From Pseudomonadota bacterium (lineage in GTDB: Bacteria > Pseudomonadota > Gammaproteobacteria > Burkholderiales > Burkholderiaceae_E), in contig JAEWFA010000028.1 of NCBI GenBank assembly GCA_023389055.1, positions 1 to 40,092 on the forward strand: 40,092 nucleotides of DNA. The letters run 5' to 3'. Numbering within the stretch: the stretch's first letter is position 1; every line of letters begins with the position of its first letter. Position numbers and translations under genes: made by a program. Positions 8,087-15,748 of the stretch are shown here, one piece after another. The notes beneath the pieces are model-generated. The model had not been told where the DNA came from. It saw only the letters and a program-made list of their open reading frames with translations, and ran no database searches.

Positions 8087-8287
8087 TCAGGCGCGCGCCT
8101 TGGCCTCGTAGCCGGCCTCGATGATCGCGCGCTCGATGGCAGCGGCGGGCAACGTGGAGTCGACCTGGACCCTTCCGCCGGCCAGGTCGACTTCGACTTG
8201 CGCCTGCGAATCGGCTTCGCGTACCGCATGGGTTACGGCCTTGACGCAGTGGCCGCAGGTCATTCCCTTGACATCGAAAGTCGTCAT
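8087..8287 (-). CDS. copZ: Heavy-metal-associated (CopZ-type) chaperone
   Basis: A 66-aa single HMA domain with the ferredoxin-like beta-alpha-beta-beta-alpha-beta pattern. The metal loop is GMTCGHC with Cys11 and Cys14, the Cu(I)-binding site of CopZ/Atx1-type chaperones, which pass copper to P1B ATPases. The start at 8287 gives the standard MTTFDVKGMTC N-terminus; the longer in-frame extension reads as Arg/Ser-rich noise and is rejected. No copper ATPase or CueR gene is adjacent, though a second copper-protein group lies 2 kb away. HMA domains of this size can also bind mercury or zinc, so copper is the likely but not proven ligand. Confidence 0.88.
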   Translation of the reverse strand: MTTFDVKGMTCGHCVKAVTHAVREADSQAQVEVDLAGGRVQVDSTLPAAAIERAIIEAGYEAKARA

Positions 8288-8502
8288 CTGGGTGTTCCGG
8301 TTTCTTTCCTCGCGTTCGCGGCCAGGCGGGTTCGACGCTCCCGGACGGGCTGACCGGGAATGCGACCTGCTCCGGGCAATCGTTGGGCCGGCCACGCAGC
8401 CGGGCCTCGAAGCGTCTTTAAGCCAGCCCTAAGTTGCCGCACGCAGGATTGCCCTGACTGCAGTTCAGCCGTCTGCCAGGGAACCGATCGAAGGGAGTTT
8501 CA

Positions 8503-8937
8503 ATGGAAGCCTTGCCTGTACGATTCACGATCGAACTGCCGGTCGACCGCGCCTCGGCGCTGCTTCGGCGGGTGCTCGAACGCGAAGGATTCATCGTCGC
8601 CGGCGAAGTGCAACCGGAAGGCGAAGATCCGGACGGCCGACCCGGCTCGCTCGCACTTTACGCCTATCACGGGCCGACCATGCAGGCGGCGTCGCGCGCC
8701 GACCGCCGTGTCGGGCTGTACATGCTGTGCGCGGTCACGATTCGTCCGGCCGGCCAGGGATCGAGCGAGATCCAGGGCGTTTCCCCCAGCCAGTTGGCCG
8801 GGGTATGGGGCGGTCGTCGTCTCGAGCAGCATGCCGTCGCGCAACGTCAGCATTTCGAGCGCGCGCTCAGCCGTCTCGAGTTCGACTACGCGCCGGCCGA
8901 AGCGGGCAACGCGCAGTTGCGCCGCCGCGCCGCCTGA
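8503..8937 (+). CDS. Conserved hypothetical, DUF302-like N-terminus
   Basis: A 144-aa soluble protein with a good Shine-Dalgarno sequence (AAGGGAG about 6 bases before ATG 8503), so the gene is probably real. The first 40 residues (RFTIELPVDRASALLRRVLE, then REGFIVAGEVQ) resemble the opening of DUF302 proteins, where a strand and helix lead into a GFGVLTE-type strand. The rest (LYAYHGPTMQAASRADRRVG and GVSPSQLAGVWG) does not fit that family well. There is no signal peptide, membrane segment or metal motif. It is divergent from copZ across a 215-bp gap in which I see only an 8-bp ACTGCAGT palindrome near 8460. The function is unknown. Confidence 0.65.
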   Translation: MEALPVRFTIELPVDRASALLRRVLEREGFIVAGEVQPEGEDPDGRPGSLALYAYHGPTMQAASRADRRVGLYMLCAVTIRPAGQGSSEIQGVSPSQLAGVWGGRRLEQHAVAQRQHFERALSRLEFDYAPAEAGNAQLRRRAA

Positions 8938-9000
8938 CGGCGCACCGACGGGTCGTAGGCGCCGCTCGACTTCGCGGCAAGCCGCCGGACGGCGCGTGGC

Positions 9001-10218
9001 TCACCCGTCGCGGCCGTCGAGTCGCGGCGAGGTGAGAATGCCGACGTATTTCAGCAGGTAGACGACGAAAGCCAGGCTCCAGGCGCTCGCCGCTGCGGTG
9101 GTCCACGGAACATAGGGCAGCGTCGGCACCAGTAGCGGGGCGAGCCTGAGCACCACCGCCAGTTGCACCAGCAGGTAGGCGGTGGTCTCCGTGCGCTGCG
9201 CCTTCAAGGGTCGGGCCGTGTGACCGAGCGCAGTGCGGGTGATCATCCCGATGATCAGGCCGCCGATGGCGCCGATCGTCAGCGCATGCAGTCCTGCCGC
9301 TTCCGGAACGATGCCGAAGGCGCCGAGCGCGAGCAGCACGAGACCCACCGGAATCCAGGCATAGGAGACGTGCAGGATCCACAGGATCGGCGAGGCGCGC
9401 GTGGCCCACGGGTTCCAGCCGGCCAGGCGGGCGATCTGCAGCGCCGCCGCCAGCACGCAGGCAACCGCCACGACGGCCGGCGCCACCGGCAGCAGCGCGA
9501 GCAGCAGCGCCAGCGCGGTCAGCCCCAGCGAAGCCCAGTCGAGGCGCCGGTCCCTCCATTGCCGTACGCCGCGCAGCGCGTTGGCGGTGAAGGTGGGAAT
9601 CACGCGACCGCCGATCACGCAGGTGAGCAGCACGATCACGAACGCGAAGAAGCGCACCGCCTGCAGCGGGGAGGCGTCGATGCGGCCGGCCACCGCCAGG
9701 TGGAACAGCGAGTTGGCGACGAGAAATGCCGTGAGCACCGCCAGCACGAACAGGTTGCGGTAATTGCGCGCCTTCAGCAGCACGACGCCGATCGCGAGCA
9801 TCGCCGCGACGATGAAAGCCGCGTCGAGCAGCATCGCCATTCCGGTCGGTCCCGCGTAATTGAACACGCGCGCCGCGATCCATAGGGCGGCGAGTGCCGC
9901 CAGCCGCCTCCCGGTCGGGGTCGGCAGGCCGGTCCACGCTCGGGCGCCGGTCAGCAGGAAGCCGACGATGACCGCCAGTGCAAAACCGAAGGTCATTTCG
10001 TGCGCGTGCCACAGCAGCGCCGGGTAGGCGAGCGGCGGCGGCAGCAGGCCGGCGTATTGCGCGATCCACAACGGAACCGCGAGCGCGGCCCACAAAGCGG
10101 CGAGCAGGTAGAACGGGCGGAATCCGAGGCGGAACAGCGCGCTGGGGCTGCGCTGCGGCAACGTCGGTTCGGGTTCGAGCAGCGGGACGAGCCCGCCGCG
10201 CGCGGAGAGGGATTTCAT
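9001..10218 (-). CDS. nnrS: NnrS family membrane protein
   Basis: A 405-aa protein with about 12 hydrophobic segments. NnrS landmarks are present: FRLGFRPFYLLAALWAALAV at residues 29-48, LLWHAHEMTFGFALAVIVGF, then RNLFVLAVLTAFLVANSLFH and GGRVIPTFTANALRG, and late HALTIGAIGGLIIGMITRTA. NnrS is a haem- and copper-containing membrane protein induced by nitric oxide in denitrifiers and linked to NO tolerance; its exact reaction is not settled. It is the last gene of a minus-strand group (MFS, DUF2946, PCu(A)C, NnrS). The NsrR-like operator in the 65-bp gap before it indicates its own NO-responsive control. This fits the nosR end 9 kb upstream. Confidence 0.93.
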   Translation of the reverse strand: MKSLSARGGLVPLLEPEPTLPQRSPSALFRLGFRPFYLLAALWAALAVPLWIAQYAGLLPPPLAYPALLWHAHEMTFGFALAVIVGFLLTGARAWTGLPTPTGRRLAALAALWIAARVFNYAGPTGMAMLLDAAFIVAAMLAIGVVLLKARNYRNLFVLAVLTAFLVANSLFHLAVAGRIDASPLQAVRFFAFVIVLLTCVIGGRVIPTFTANALRGVRQWRDRRLDWASLGLTALALLLALLPVAPAVVAVACVLAAALQIARLAGWNPWATRASPILWILHVSYAWIPVGLVLLALGAFGIVPEAAGLHALTIGAIGGLIIGMITRTALGHTARPLKAQRTETTAYLLVQLAVVLRLAPLLVPTLPYVPWTTAAASAWSLAFVVYLLKYVGILTSPRLDGRDG

Positions 10219-10225
10219 CGTGGCG

Positions 10226-10266
10226 CCCGCCTTTAAGATGCATCAACTATACATCTTGAAGGCGGG
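10226..10266 (-). promoter_or_regulatory. 41-bp dyad with NsrR-like operator in front of nnrS
   Basis: Two 18-base arms, one beginning CCCGCCTTTAAG and the other ending CTTGAAGGCGGG, are complementary at 16 of 18 positions around a 5-base CAACT centre. The inner 23 bp (10235-10257) has outer half-sites AAGATGCAT and ATACATCTT. This matches the outer parts of the published NsrR motif (AAGATGYAT with its complement at 23-bp spacing) but not its T/A-rich centre. The site lies 17 bp before the nnrS start codon and includes TATAGT on the minus strand, which could be a -10 element. NsrR, an NO-sensing repressor, would then block transcription. As RNA the same dyad would be a strong hairpin, so attenuation between the PCu(A)C gene and nnrS is also possible. 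Confidence 0.7.
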
Positions 10267-10283
10267 TCCGCGTCCCGCTTGCG

Positions 10284-10781
10284 TCAATGTCCGTGCATGC
10301 GACTGCCGCCGGCGGCGCCGAGCGGGCGGATCTGCGCCTGCACGTCGATGCGTTCGCGCTTTCCCTGCGAATCTTCGACGGTGAGCATCAGCCCCACGCT
10401 CTGGCCCGCTTCGAGCGGCTTCTTCAAGTCGAGCAACATCAGGTGGTAGCCGCCGGGGCGCAGTTCGACCGGCTTTCCGGCCGGAAGCGCGAGACTGCCG
10501 ACCGGGCGCATCCGCATCACGTTGTTCTCGAGCGCCATCTCGTGGATCTCGGCGACCCCGGCCGCCGGCGACTGCACGCTGACGAGACGCGCGTCGGTGG
10601 TGGAGGTCAAGGTCATGAAGGCGCCGCTTGCCTGCTGCCCGGCGACGGTGGCGCGCGCCCAGGGTTCGTCGACGCGAACCTCGGCGGCCGCGCCTGCGGC
10701 GAGTGTCAGTGCGAACAACGATGCGACGAACCGGGCGATGGGAGACGCGCGGCGAGCTGGGACGATTCGTTCCGTATGCAT
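10284..10781 (-). CDS. PCu(A)C periplasmic copper chaperone
   Basis: A 165-aa exported protein. Residues about 15-33 are a signal sequence ending AAGAAAEV. The copper site is a perfect family motif: His80, 10 residues, Met91, 21 residues, His113, one residue, Met115 (in EIHEM, MRMRP and GGYHLML). PCu(A)C hands Cu(I) to the CuA or CuB centre of cytochrome oxidases and is widespread in denitrifiers. The C-terminus ends in MHGH, an added Met/His cluster that may help bind copper. A Shine-Dalgarno AGGA lies 6 bases before ATG 10781. It is between DUF2946 and NnrS on the same strand, probably co-transcribed with DUF2946. Confidence 0.93.
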   Translation of the reverse strand: MHTERIVPARRASPIARFVASLFALTLAAGAAAEVRVDEPWARATVAGQQASGAFMTLTSTTDARLVSVQSPAAGVAEIHEMALENNVMRMRPVGSLALPAGKPVELRPGGYHLMLLDLKKPLEAGQSVGLMLTVEDSQGKRERIDVQAQIRPLGAAGGSRMHGH

Positions 10782-10886
10782 GGGAGATCCTGTGCGTAGC
10801 GCCCGGCAGCGACCCCGTGACGTCGGGGCGATGTCTGCCGGATGCGAAAAAGGGAACAGCCGGCGCGTGGCCGGGGATGGGGGCGG

Positions 10887-11297
10887 TCAGCCGCGCGGAG
10901 GGGCGCGCGGAGTCTGCGGTCGGCCGCGGGCCGAACCGGAGAGCCGGTCGTCCAACGAGACGACCGCGGGGACGGCACTCGTTGTCGCGTCGAAGACGCG
11001 CCAGCCGAAGCCGATCGGACCCGGCGCGGCGGCGCCCGGGGGCAGCGCGCAGAAGGGGCAATGCGCGGCGGCGAACGAAGGATGCGACGGCGCCGGCGCT
11101 TCGGCGTCGATGGCCCGGGCGATCCGCGCACGCGCGCCGTCGCGATCGATCGAGCAGAGTTCGCCGGGATAGAACGATCCGCGAGCGGCGCTGGCTGCCG
11201 CGTGCGCAAGGCTCGGAACGAGAGCCTGCAGCACGAACGCCAGGCAGGCGATCGACGCCGTGATTCTTCGTCGCAGGGCGCGGCGTGAAGACTGCAT
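10887..11297 (-). CDS. DUF2946-type exported protein
   Basis: A 136-aa protein with a basic N-terminus (RRALRRR), a hydrophobic segment at about residues 13-33 ending SLAHAAA (signal peptide or anchor), a single Cys48 in GELCS, and the HCPFC motif at residues 79-83. The pairing of an early CS motif with a later HCP-x-C is the mark of DUF2946. These proteins are often encoded beside copper genes and TonB receptors and are suspected to bind metal, but no function is established. It begins 31 bases after the MFS gene ends and is followed 105 bases later by PCu(A)C, which supports a copper role by context only. The tail is Arg/Pro-rich and disordered. Confidence 0.72.
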   Translation of the reverse strand: MQSSRRALRRRITASIACLAFVLQALVPSLAHAAASAARGSFYPGELCSIDRDGARARIARAIDAEAPAPSHPSFAAAHCPFCALPPGAAAPGPIGFGWRVFDATTSAVPAVVSLDDRLSGSARGRPQTPRAPPRG

Positions 11298-11328
11298 TTG
11301 CGACCGATTATATCGACGACCGCGCGCT

Positions 11329-12948
11329 TCAGTCGCTGTCGAGCGGCTCGGCGATGCAGCGTGTCACGACCGGGGGCGTGTCGCCGACGTGCAGCGCGAG
11401 CCGGCGCTGGCGCAGCGCGATGTCCGAGGTGGTGAAGCGATCGAAGCGGCGCAGGTGCTCGACCCAGGTCTCGTCGATGAAGTACTCGATGAACCGGCCG
11501 GGATCGATCGTGTCGCGGAACAGCTCCCACGACAGCACGCCGCCGCGCAGGCGGCTGCGTCGCGTCTCCTGCATCACGCTGCGGAACTCGTCGACGCGCG
11601 CCGCGTCGACGCGGTATTCGATCGTCGTCAGCACGGGGCCCGCCGCGGGAGAAACCGGGTCGCGCGTCACCGGCGCCTTCCATGACTGCGGCGTCAGGTC
11701 TTCCTCGATGCCGCCGTGGATGGCGTGGTGACGCGTGAGCCACAGCAGCGCCGCGCCGGTGGCCGCCGCTGCGGCGACGCTCGTGCGCACGTCGGTCCAG
11801 GCGGCGACCTGGCCCCATAGTGCGGCGCCCACGCCGGCACCGCCCATCAGCGCGACCTGGTAGATCGACATGCCGCGCGCTCGAACCCAGTCGGGCAGCG
11901 CGAGCTGCGCCGACACCGACAGCGAGTTGGCCGCAATCAGCCAGGCGCCGCCGCAGAGCATCATCGTCGGCAGCGCCACCCACAGATTCGGCGCGAAGGC
12001 TACGACCGCCATCGTCACCGCCTGCACGTGCGAGCCGCGGCGCAGCAGTTCGTCTCGCGTCGTCGTCGAGCGAACCTTCGGCAGCACGAAGGCCGAAGCG
12101 ATGGCGCCGACGCCCATCGCGGCGAGCAGCAGCGTGAACGTGGCAGCCGAACCGTCGTCGATGCGTCGCGCGAGCAGCGGCAGCAGCGCGATCAGCGCCG
12201 TGGACTGGCTGAAGAAGATCACCACGTGAAGCAGCACCGAGCGCATCCGGTCGGATTGGCGCACGTACTGCACGCCGACGCGGATCGCGCCGAGGAAGCG
12301 CTCGCCCGGCAGCGCGCTCGTCTTCTTCTCGGTCTTCCAGCGAAGGATCACGAGCGCGGCGACGAGCGACAGCACCGCGTTCAACACGAAAACGTACTCG
12401 GTGCCGGCGCTCGAGATCAACAGGCCGGCGACGATCGGGCCGATGATGCGCGAGGCGTTCATCGCGACACCGTTCAGCGCGAGCGCCGCAGGCAGTTGCA
12501 CGCGGGGAACGAGGTTCGGCACGATCGCCGAATAGACGGGCCAGCGCATCGCGAGCCCGACGCCGTTCAGTAACACGAGCACCAGCAGCAACACCGGATC
12601 GATCACGCCCGACAGCGTGGCCAGGCACAGCAGCGTCGCCGTGCCCGAAACCCAGAACTGCGTGACGACGAGAAAGCGCCGGCGATCGAGGATGTCGGCG
12701 AGCGCACCGCTGCCCAACCCGAGCAGGAACACCGGCAGCGTCGATGCGGTCTGCACGAGCGCGACCATGACGGGCGAAGGCGTCAGCGTGCTCATCAGCC
12801 ACGCGGCGGCGACGTCGTTCATCCACATCGTGGTGTTCGCCGTCATCCAGACGAGCCACAGCATGCGGAACACCGGCAGTGCGAGCGGTGCCCACGCGGC
12901 GGTCGAGGCGACGGGTCGGATCGGCGCCTCGGGCGGAGAGATCGGCAA
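11329..12948 (-). CDS. MFS_3-type exporter with C-terminal ABM-like domain
   Basis: The TTG at 12948, with GGAGC 7 bases upstream, gives 539 aa, the standard length for this family. Longer in-frame starts add only Arg-rich sequence. Residues about 20-415 form a 12-helix MFS domain of the enterobactin-exporter type (LVWMTANTTMWMNDVAAAWL near the start; SGALADILDRRRFLV as the loop 2-3 motif). The last 110 residues (TIEYRVDAARVDEFRSVMQE, then RDTIDPGRFIEYFIDETW and a terminal AEPLDSD) resemble the antibiotic-biosynthesis-monooxygenase ferredoxin-like fold common at this end in the family. The substrate is unknown. Its place at the head of a DUF2946/PCu(A)C/NnrS group may mean only read-through transcription. 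Confidence 0.88.
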   Translation of the reverse strand: MPISPPEAPIRPVASTAAWAPLALPVFRMLWLVWMTANTTMWMNDVAAAWLMSTLTPSPVMVALVQTASTLPVFLLGLGSGALADILDRRRFLVVTQFWVSGTATLLCLATLSGVIDPVLLLVLVLLNGVGLAMRWPVYSAIVPNLVPRVQLPAALALNGVAMNASRIIGPIVAGLLISSAGTEYVFVLNAVLSLVAALVILRWKTEKKTSALPGERFLGAIRVGVQYVRQSDRMRSVLLHVVIFFSQSTALIALLPLLARRIDDGSAATFTLLLAAMGVGAIASAFVLPKVRSTTTRDELLRRGSHVQAVTMAVVAFAPNLWVALPTMMLCGGAWLIAANSLSVSAQLALPDWVRARGMSIYQVALMGGAGVGAALWGQVAAWTDVRTSVAAAAATGAALLWLTRHHAIHGGIEEDLTPQSWKAPVTRDPVSPAAGPVLTTIEYRVDAARVDEFRSVMQETRRSRLRGGVLSWELFRDTIDPGRFIEYFIDETWVEHLRRFDRFTTSDIALRQRRLALHVGDTPPVVTRCIAEPLDSD

Positions 12949-13115
12949 CGGAAAAGCTCCGGGCAGCGCCGGCGATGCGCGCCGGCGGAATCGACGCGAA
13001 TTGTCGCTCAGCGGCCATTCTGCCGAAGACTCGCGACGCGGTTCACGAAAGCGCGCCGGCTGCGCCGGCATCCGGGTTGCTGCACGTGGGGGTCCTTTTT
13101 TACGGAGGATTCGAG

Positions 13116-13672
13116 ATGAACGAATGCAAGGTCGCGGTTCTCGTCGGCAGCCTGCGACAGGACTCGTACAACCGCCGTCTGGCGCGTGCCGTCGAGAAGC
13201 TCGCACCGAAGCACTTGAAGTTCGAGCCCGTGCGCATCGACGACCTGCCGCTGTACACGCAGGACTTCGACGCCGCTACCCGGCGAATGCGCAGCGCCTG
13301 AAGCGCGACATCGAATCGTCGCAGGCGCTGTTGTTCGTGACGCCCGAGTACAACCGATCGGTGCCCGGGGTGCTGAAGAACGCGATCGACATCGCCTCGC
13401 GCCCCTGGGGCAAGAACTCTTTCGCCGGAAAGCCGGGCGCCGTCCTCGGCGCATCGATCGGCGCGATCGGCACCGCGATCGCGCAGGGGCATCTGCGGAC
13501 GACGCTCGGCTATCTCGATGTCCCGACGCTCGGGCAACCCGAGGTGTACCTGCACTTCCAGAACGACATCATCGCTGCCGACGGCACGATCTCGAACGAC
13601 GCGACGGGGAAGTTCCTGCAGGGATTCGTCGATGCGTATGCGAAGTGGGTGCAGCGGTTCGTGGGAAAGTGA
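13116..13672 (+). pseudogene. NAD(P)H-dependent FMN reductase, frameshifted
   Basis: ATG 13116, behind GGAGG, starts a flavodoxin-like FMN reductase: VAVLVGSLRQDSYNRRLARA is the FMN phosphate loop region. The frame stops at 13301 after YTQDFDAATRRMRSA. The homologous continuation is in another frame: YPANAQRLKRDIESSQALLF, TPEYNRSVPGVLKNAIDIAS and the C-terminus to TGA 13672. One missing base near 13272-13277 (in GACGCCGCTACC, where a codon between Ala and Tyr is short by one) explains it. Restoring one base gives 185 aa, the usual family length. Members reduce quinones, azo dyes or chromate with NAD(P)H. No slippery heptamer is visible, so programmed frameshifting is unlikely; a real mutation or an assembly error are the choices. 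Confidence 0.85.
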
Positions 13673-13712
13673 AGGGGGGAAGGGCGAAGACCCTTCACCC
13701 TTTTCCCTTCAC
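13669..13712. terminator. Bidirectional terminator-like hairpin
   Basis: GTGAAGGG at 13669-13676 overlaps the reductase stop codon and can pair with CCCTTCAC at 13691-13698 or with a second copy at 13705-13712. An inner GAAGGG/CCCTTC stem with a CGAAGA loop is also possible. A TTTT run follows at 13701-13704. It lies in the gap between the convergent reductase and lipoprotein genes and could end transcription of both. Confidence 0.5.
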
Positions 13713-13717
13713 CGCTG

Positions 13718-14125
13718 TCAGGGCCTCGCCAGTCGCCAGGCGCCGTTGTAGCCGTCGCCGGTCCGGGCGCCGGGGGCCGTGTCCTTCGACCAGTAGTACA
13801 GCGGGTGGCCCTTGTACGCCCACTGCAGGCGGCCGTCCGCGCGCTGGATGATCGTCCAGTCGCCGCTCGCCTGACTGCCGGCGGGTGCGTACAGCGGCGG
13901 CCAGTTCTCGGCGCACGGACCGACGCACGCACTGGTGCCGACCGCATCGCGGTCATAGGTATACAGCGTCATTCCGTTGGGGCCGGTCCAGACGCCCTCT
14001 ACGGTCCTGGCCGGGGCATGTTGATAGGCGACGCCCTTGTCCATGTCGGTGGTCCAGGGCGGGTTCGGCGCGCAACCGGCGAGAATCACGGTGGCGGCGC
14101 TGACAGCGAACACATGTCGGATCAT
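13718..14125 (-). CDS. Lipoprotein with Lipoprotein_15-type repeats
   Basis: A 135-aa lipoprotein. The first 18 residues (MIRHVFAVSAATVILAGC) are a signal with lipobox LAGC, so Cys18 would be acylated. ATG 14125 has GGAG 6 bases upstream. The mature part has two repeats of the secreted-repeat family PF03640: MTLYTYDRDAVGTSACVGPC with AENWPPL, and WAYKGHPLYYWSKD with DGYNGAW. Proteins of this family are extracytoplasmic and of unknown role, and often appear beside redox or haem genes. The single Cys pair in ACVGPC may form a disulfide. The gene is divergent from the EamA permease. Confidence 0.9.
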   Translation of the reverse strand: MIRHVFAVSAATVILAGCAPNPPWTTDMDKGVAYQHAPARTVEGVWTGPNGMTLYTYDRDAVGTSACVGPCAENWPPLYAPAGSQASGDWTIIQRADGRLQWAYKGHPLYYWSKDTAPGARTGDGYNGAWRLARP

Positions 14126-14249
14126 CTGCGTCTCCGGTGGGTGGACCCGCGGTACGCCGGTCCTTTGCAGGCAGACAGGAGCACGCGGGGTTCCCGGATG
14201 GATGTGCGCAAGCTGCCTGACGTTCCCGCTTTCGGAGGATTCCGAGCCC

Positions 14250-15158
14250 GTGCCCGTCGCTGAGTCCCGGTCCCTCACGGCGGATGCTGCGTCGCAGCGT
14301 GCCATCGGTGTCGTCTGCCTCGTGGCGACCTCCGTCGGCTGGGGCGTCAATTGGCCGGTGATGAAGACGTTGCTGCAGGACTGGCCGCCGCTGCTCGCGC
14401 GCGGCAGCGCCGGCGTAGCCGCGGCAATCGGCATCGGCGCGTTGGCCGTGGCGCGCGGAGAGTCGCTCGCGGTGCCGGCGGCCGTCGTGCCGCGGCTGCT
14501 CGGCGCGGCCTTCGTCAACGTCTTCGCGTGGATGGGCTTCTCGACGCTGTCGCTGCTGTGGCTGCCGGCGGGAGAGGCGGCGCTGCTCGTCTATACGATG
14601 CCGATCTGGGCGGTGCTGTTCGCGTGGCCGTTGCTGGGGGCGCGCCCTGACGCAGGCGGCGTCGCTGCGCTCTTGCTCGGTTTCGCAGGCGTGGCCGTGC
14701 TGCTCGGCTCGCAGGGACTCGCCGTCGGAATGCAGAAGATGCCCGGCGTACTGCTGACGCTGTCGGCAGCGGTGCTTTTCGCCTTCGGAACGGTCCACTG
14801 GCGTTGCGCGCTGCCGCTTCCGCCGCTGGTGGCGGTCGCCTGGCAGGTGGGACTCGGCTGCCTGCCGATGCTCGCCTGGGGCCTCGCCTTCGAGCCGCTG
14901 CCGCGCGCGTCCTCCGCCGCAGGTTGGCTCGCGATGGCGTACATGACCATCGTGCCGATGGGGGTCTGCTACCTCACCTGGTTCGCGGCGCTGCGTCGCC
15001 TGCCGCCGCAGACCGCCTCGATGGCGACGCTGATCACCCCGGTGGTCGGCGTGCTCGCCGCCGCGCTGACGCTGGGCGAACCGCTGGGCGCGGTGCAGTG
15101 GGCGGCGCTCGCACTGACACTCGGAGGCGTCGCCTTCGCGTTGCGACGTCCGCCATGA
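14250..15158 (+). CDS. EamA/DMT family permease
   Basis: A 302-aa protein with ten hydrophobic helices in two repeats, the standard architecture of the drug/metabolite transporter superfamily (EamA, RhaT-like). GTG 14250 has GGAGG 11 bases upstream; an in-frame reading further upstream runs into the divergent lipoprotein gene and is rejected. The first repeat has SVGWGVNWPVMKTLL and GEAALLVYTMPIWAVLFAWP, and the second has PMGVCYLTWFAALRRLPPQT and TLITPVVGVLAAALTLGEPL, both typical. Members export amino acids, purines or toxins; the substrate cannot be set. Its stop overlaps the DUF488 start (ATGA), so the two are co-translated. Confidence 0.9.
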   Translation: MPVAESRSLTADAASQRAIGVVCLVATSVGWGVNWPVMKTLLQDWPPLLARGSAGVAAAIGIGALAVARGESLAVPAAVVPRLLGAAFVNVFAWMGFSTLSLLWLPAGEAALLVYTMPIWAVLFAWPLLGARPDAGGVAALLLGFAGVAVLLGSQGLAVGMQKMPGVLLTLSAAVLFAFGTVHWRCALPLPPLVAVAWQVGLGCLPMLAWGLAFEPLPRASSAAGWLAMAYMTIVPMGVCYLTWFAALRRLPPQTASMATLITPVVGVLAAALTLGEPLGAVQWAALALTLGGVAFALRRPP

Positions 15159-15700
15159 CGGTGTCGGCCGATCGATGCGTCTGGACGGTCGGGCACTCGT
15201 CGCGCCCGATCGGCGCGTTCGTCTCGCTTCTCGCGGCCCACGCAATCGAGTGCGTCGCCGACGTGCGCCGCCACGCCGGCTCGCGCAAGCATCCGCAGTT
15301 CAACCCCGACGATCTGTCGCGGTCGCTGCACTCGGCGGGAATCGGCTACGTCGCGATGCCCGATCTCGGCGGGAGGCGTCCCACGCGAGACGATTCACCG
15401 CACACGGTGTGGCGCAATCCTTCGTTTCGCGGCTACGCCGACTACATGGACTCGCAGGCTTTCGAGGCGGCGCTCGATGCGCTCGCCGCTCGAGCGCTGA
15501 CGACGCGCACGGCGATCATGTGCTCGGAAGCCGTCTGGTGGCGATGCCACCGCTCGATGATCGCCGACGCGTTGAAGGCGAAGGGCTGGTGCGTCCTGCA
15601 CATTCTCGGCGAAGGTCCGGCGAAGGAGCATCCGTATACGTCGGCGGCATCGATCGTCGACGGGCGCCTGGCGTACGGCACAGGCGGTGCGCCGGCTTGA
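15155..15700 (+). CDS. DUF488 family protein
   Basis: A 181-aa soluble protein. The DUF488 landmarks are present: TVGHSSRPIGAFVSLLAAH near the N-terminus, then CVADVRRHAGSRKHPQFNPD (D-V-R and the substrate-like basic loop), LGGRR, and the late CSEAVWWRCHRSMIADAL with the conserved C-x-E...C-H-R. The family has conserved Asp, Arg, Cys and His residues and is probably enzymatic, but no reaction is established. It overlaps the EamA gene by 4 bases, so a joint role in transport or modification of the same compound is possible but unproven. Confidence 0.9.
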   Translation: MTVSADRCVWTVGHSSRPIGAFVSLLAAHAIECVADVRRHAGSRKHPQFNPDDLSRSLHSAGIGYVAMPDLGGRRPTRDDSPHTVWRNPSFRGYADYMDSQAFEAALDALAARALTTRTAIMCSEAVWWRCHRSMIADALKAKGWCVLHILGEGPAKEHPYTSAASIVDGRLAYGTGGAPA

Positions 15701-15748
15701 GCGGTGGATGCGCCGGCGGCGGCGCCGTTCGCGATGGTTCGCCGTGCC

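Noticed and set aside
10235..10257. FNR/NNR/DNR-type box upstream of nnrS
   Set aside because: Only one TTGAT half-site is present on the minus strand; there is no matching ATCAA at the required spacing, while the NsrR-type half-sites are symmetric.
12949..13115. GC-rich hairpins (GCCGGC-based) between the MFS and reductase genes
   Set aside because: GCCGGC is a self-complementary hexamer expected often in this composition; the stems are not distinctive enough to call a feature.
13260..13301. Programmed frameshifting in the FMN reductase
   Set aside because: No slippery heptamer or downstream pseudoknot is visible; a single missing base explains the break better.
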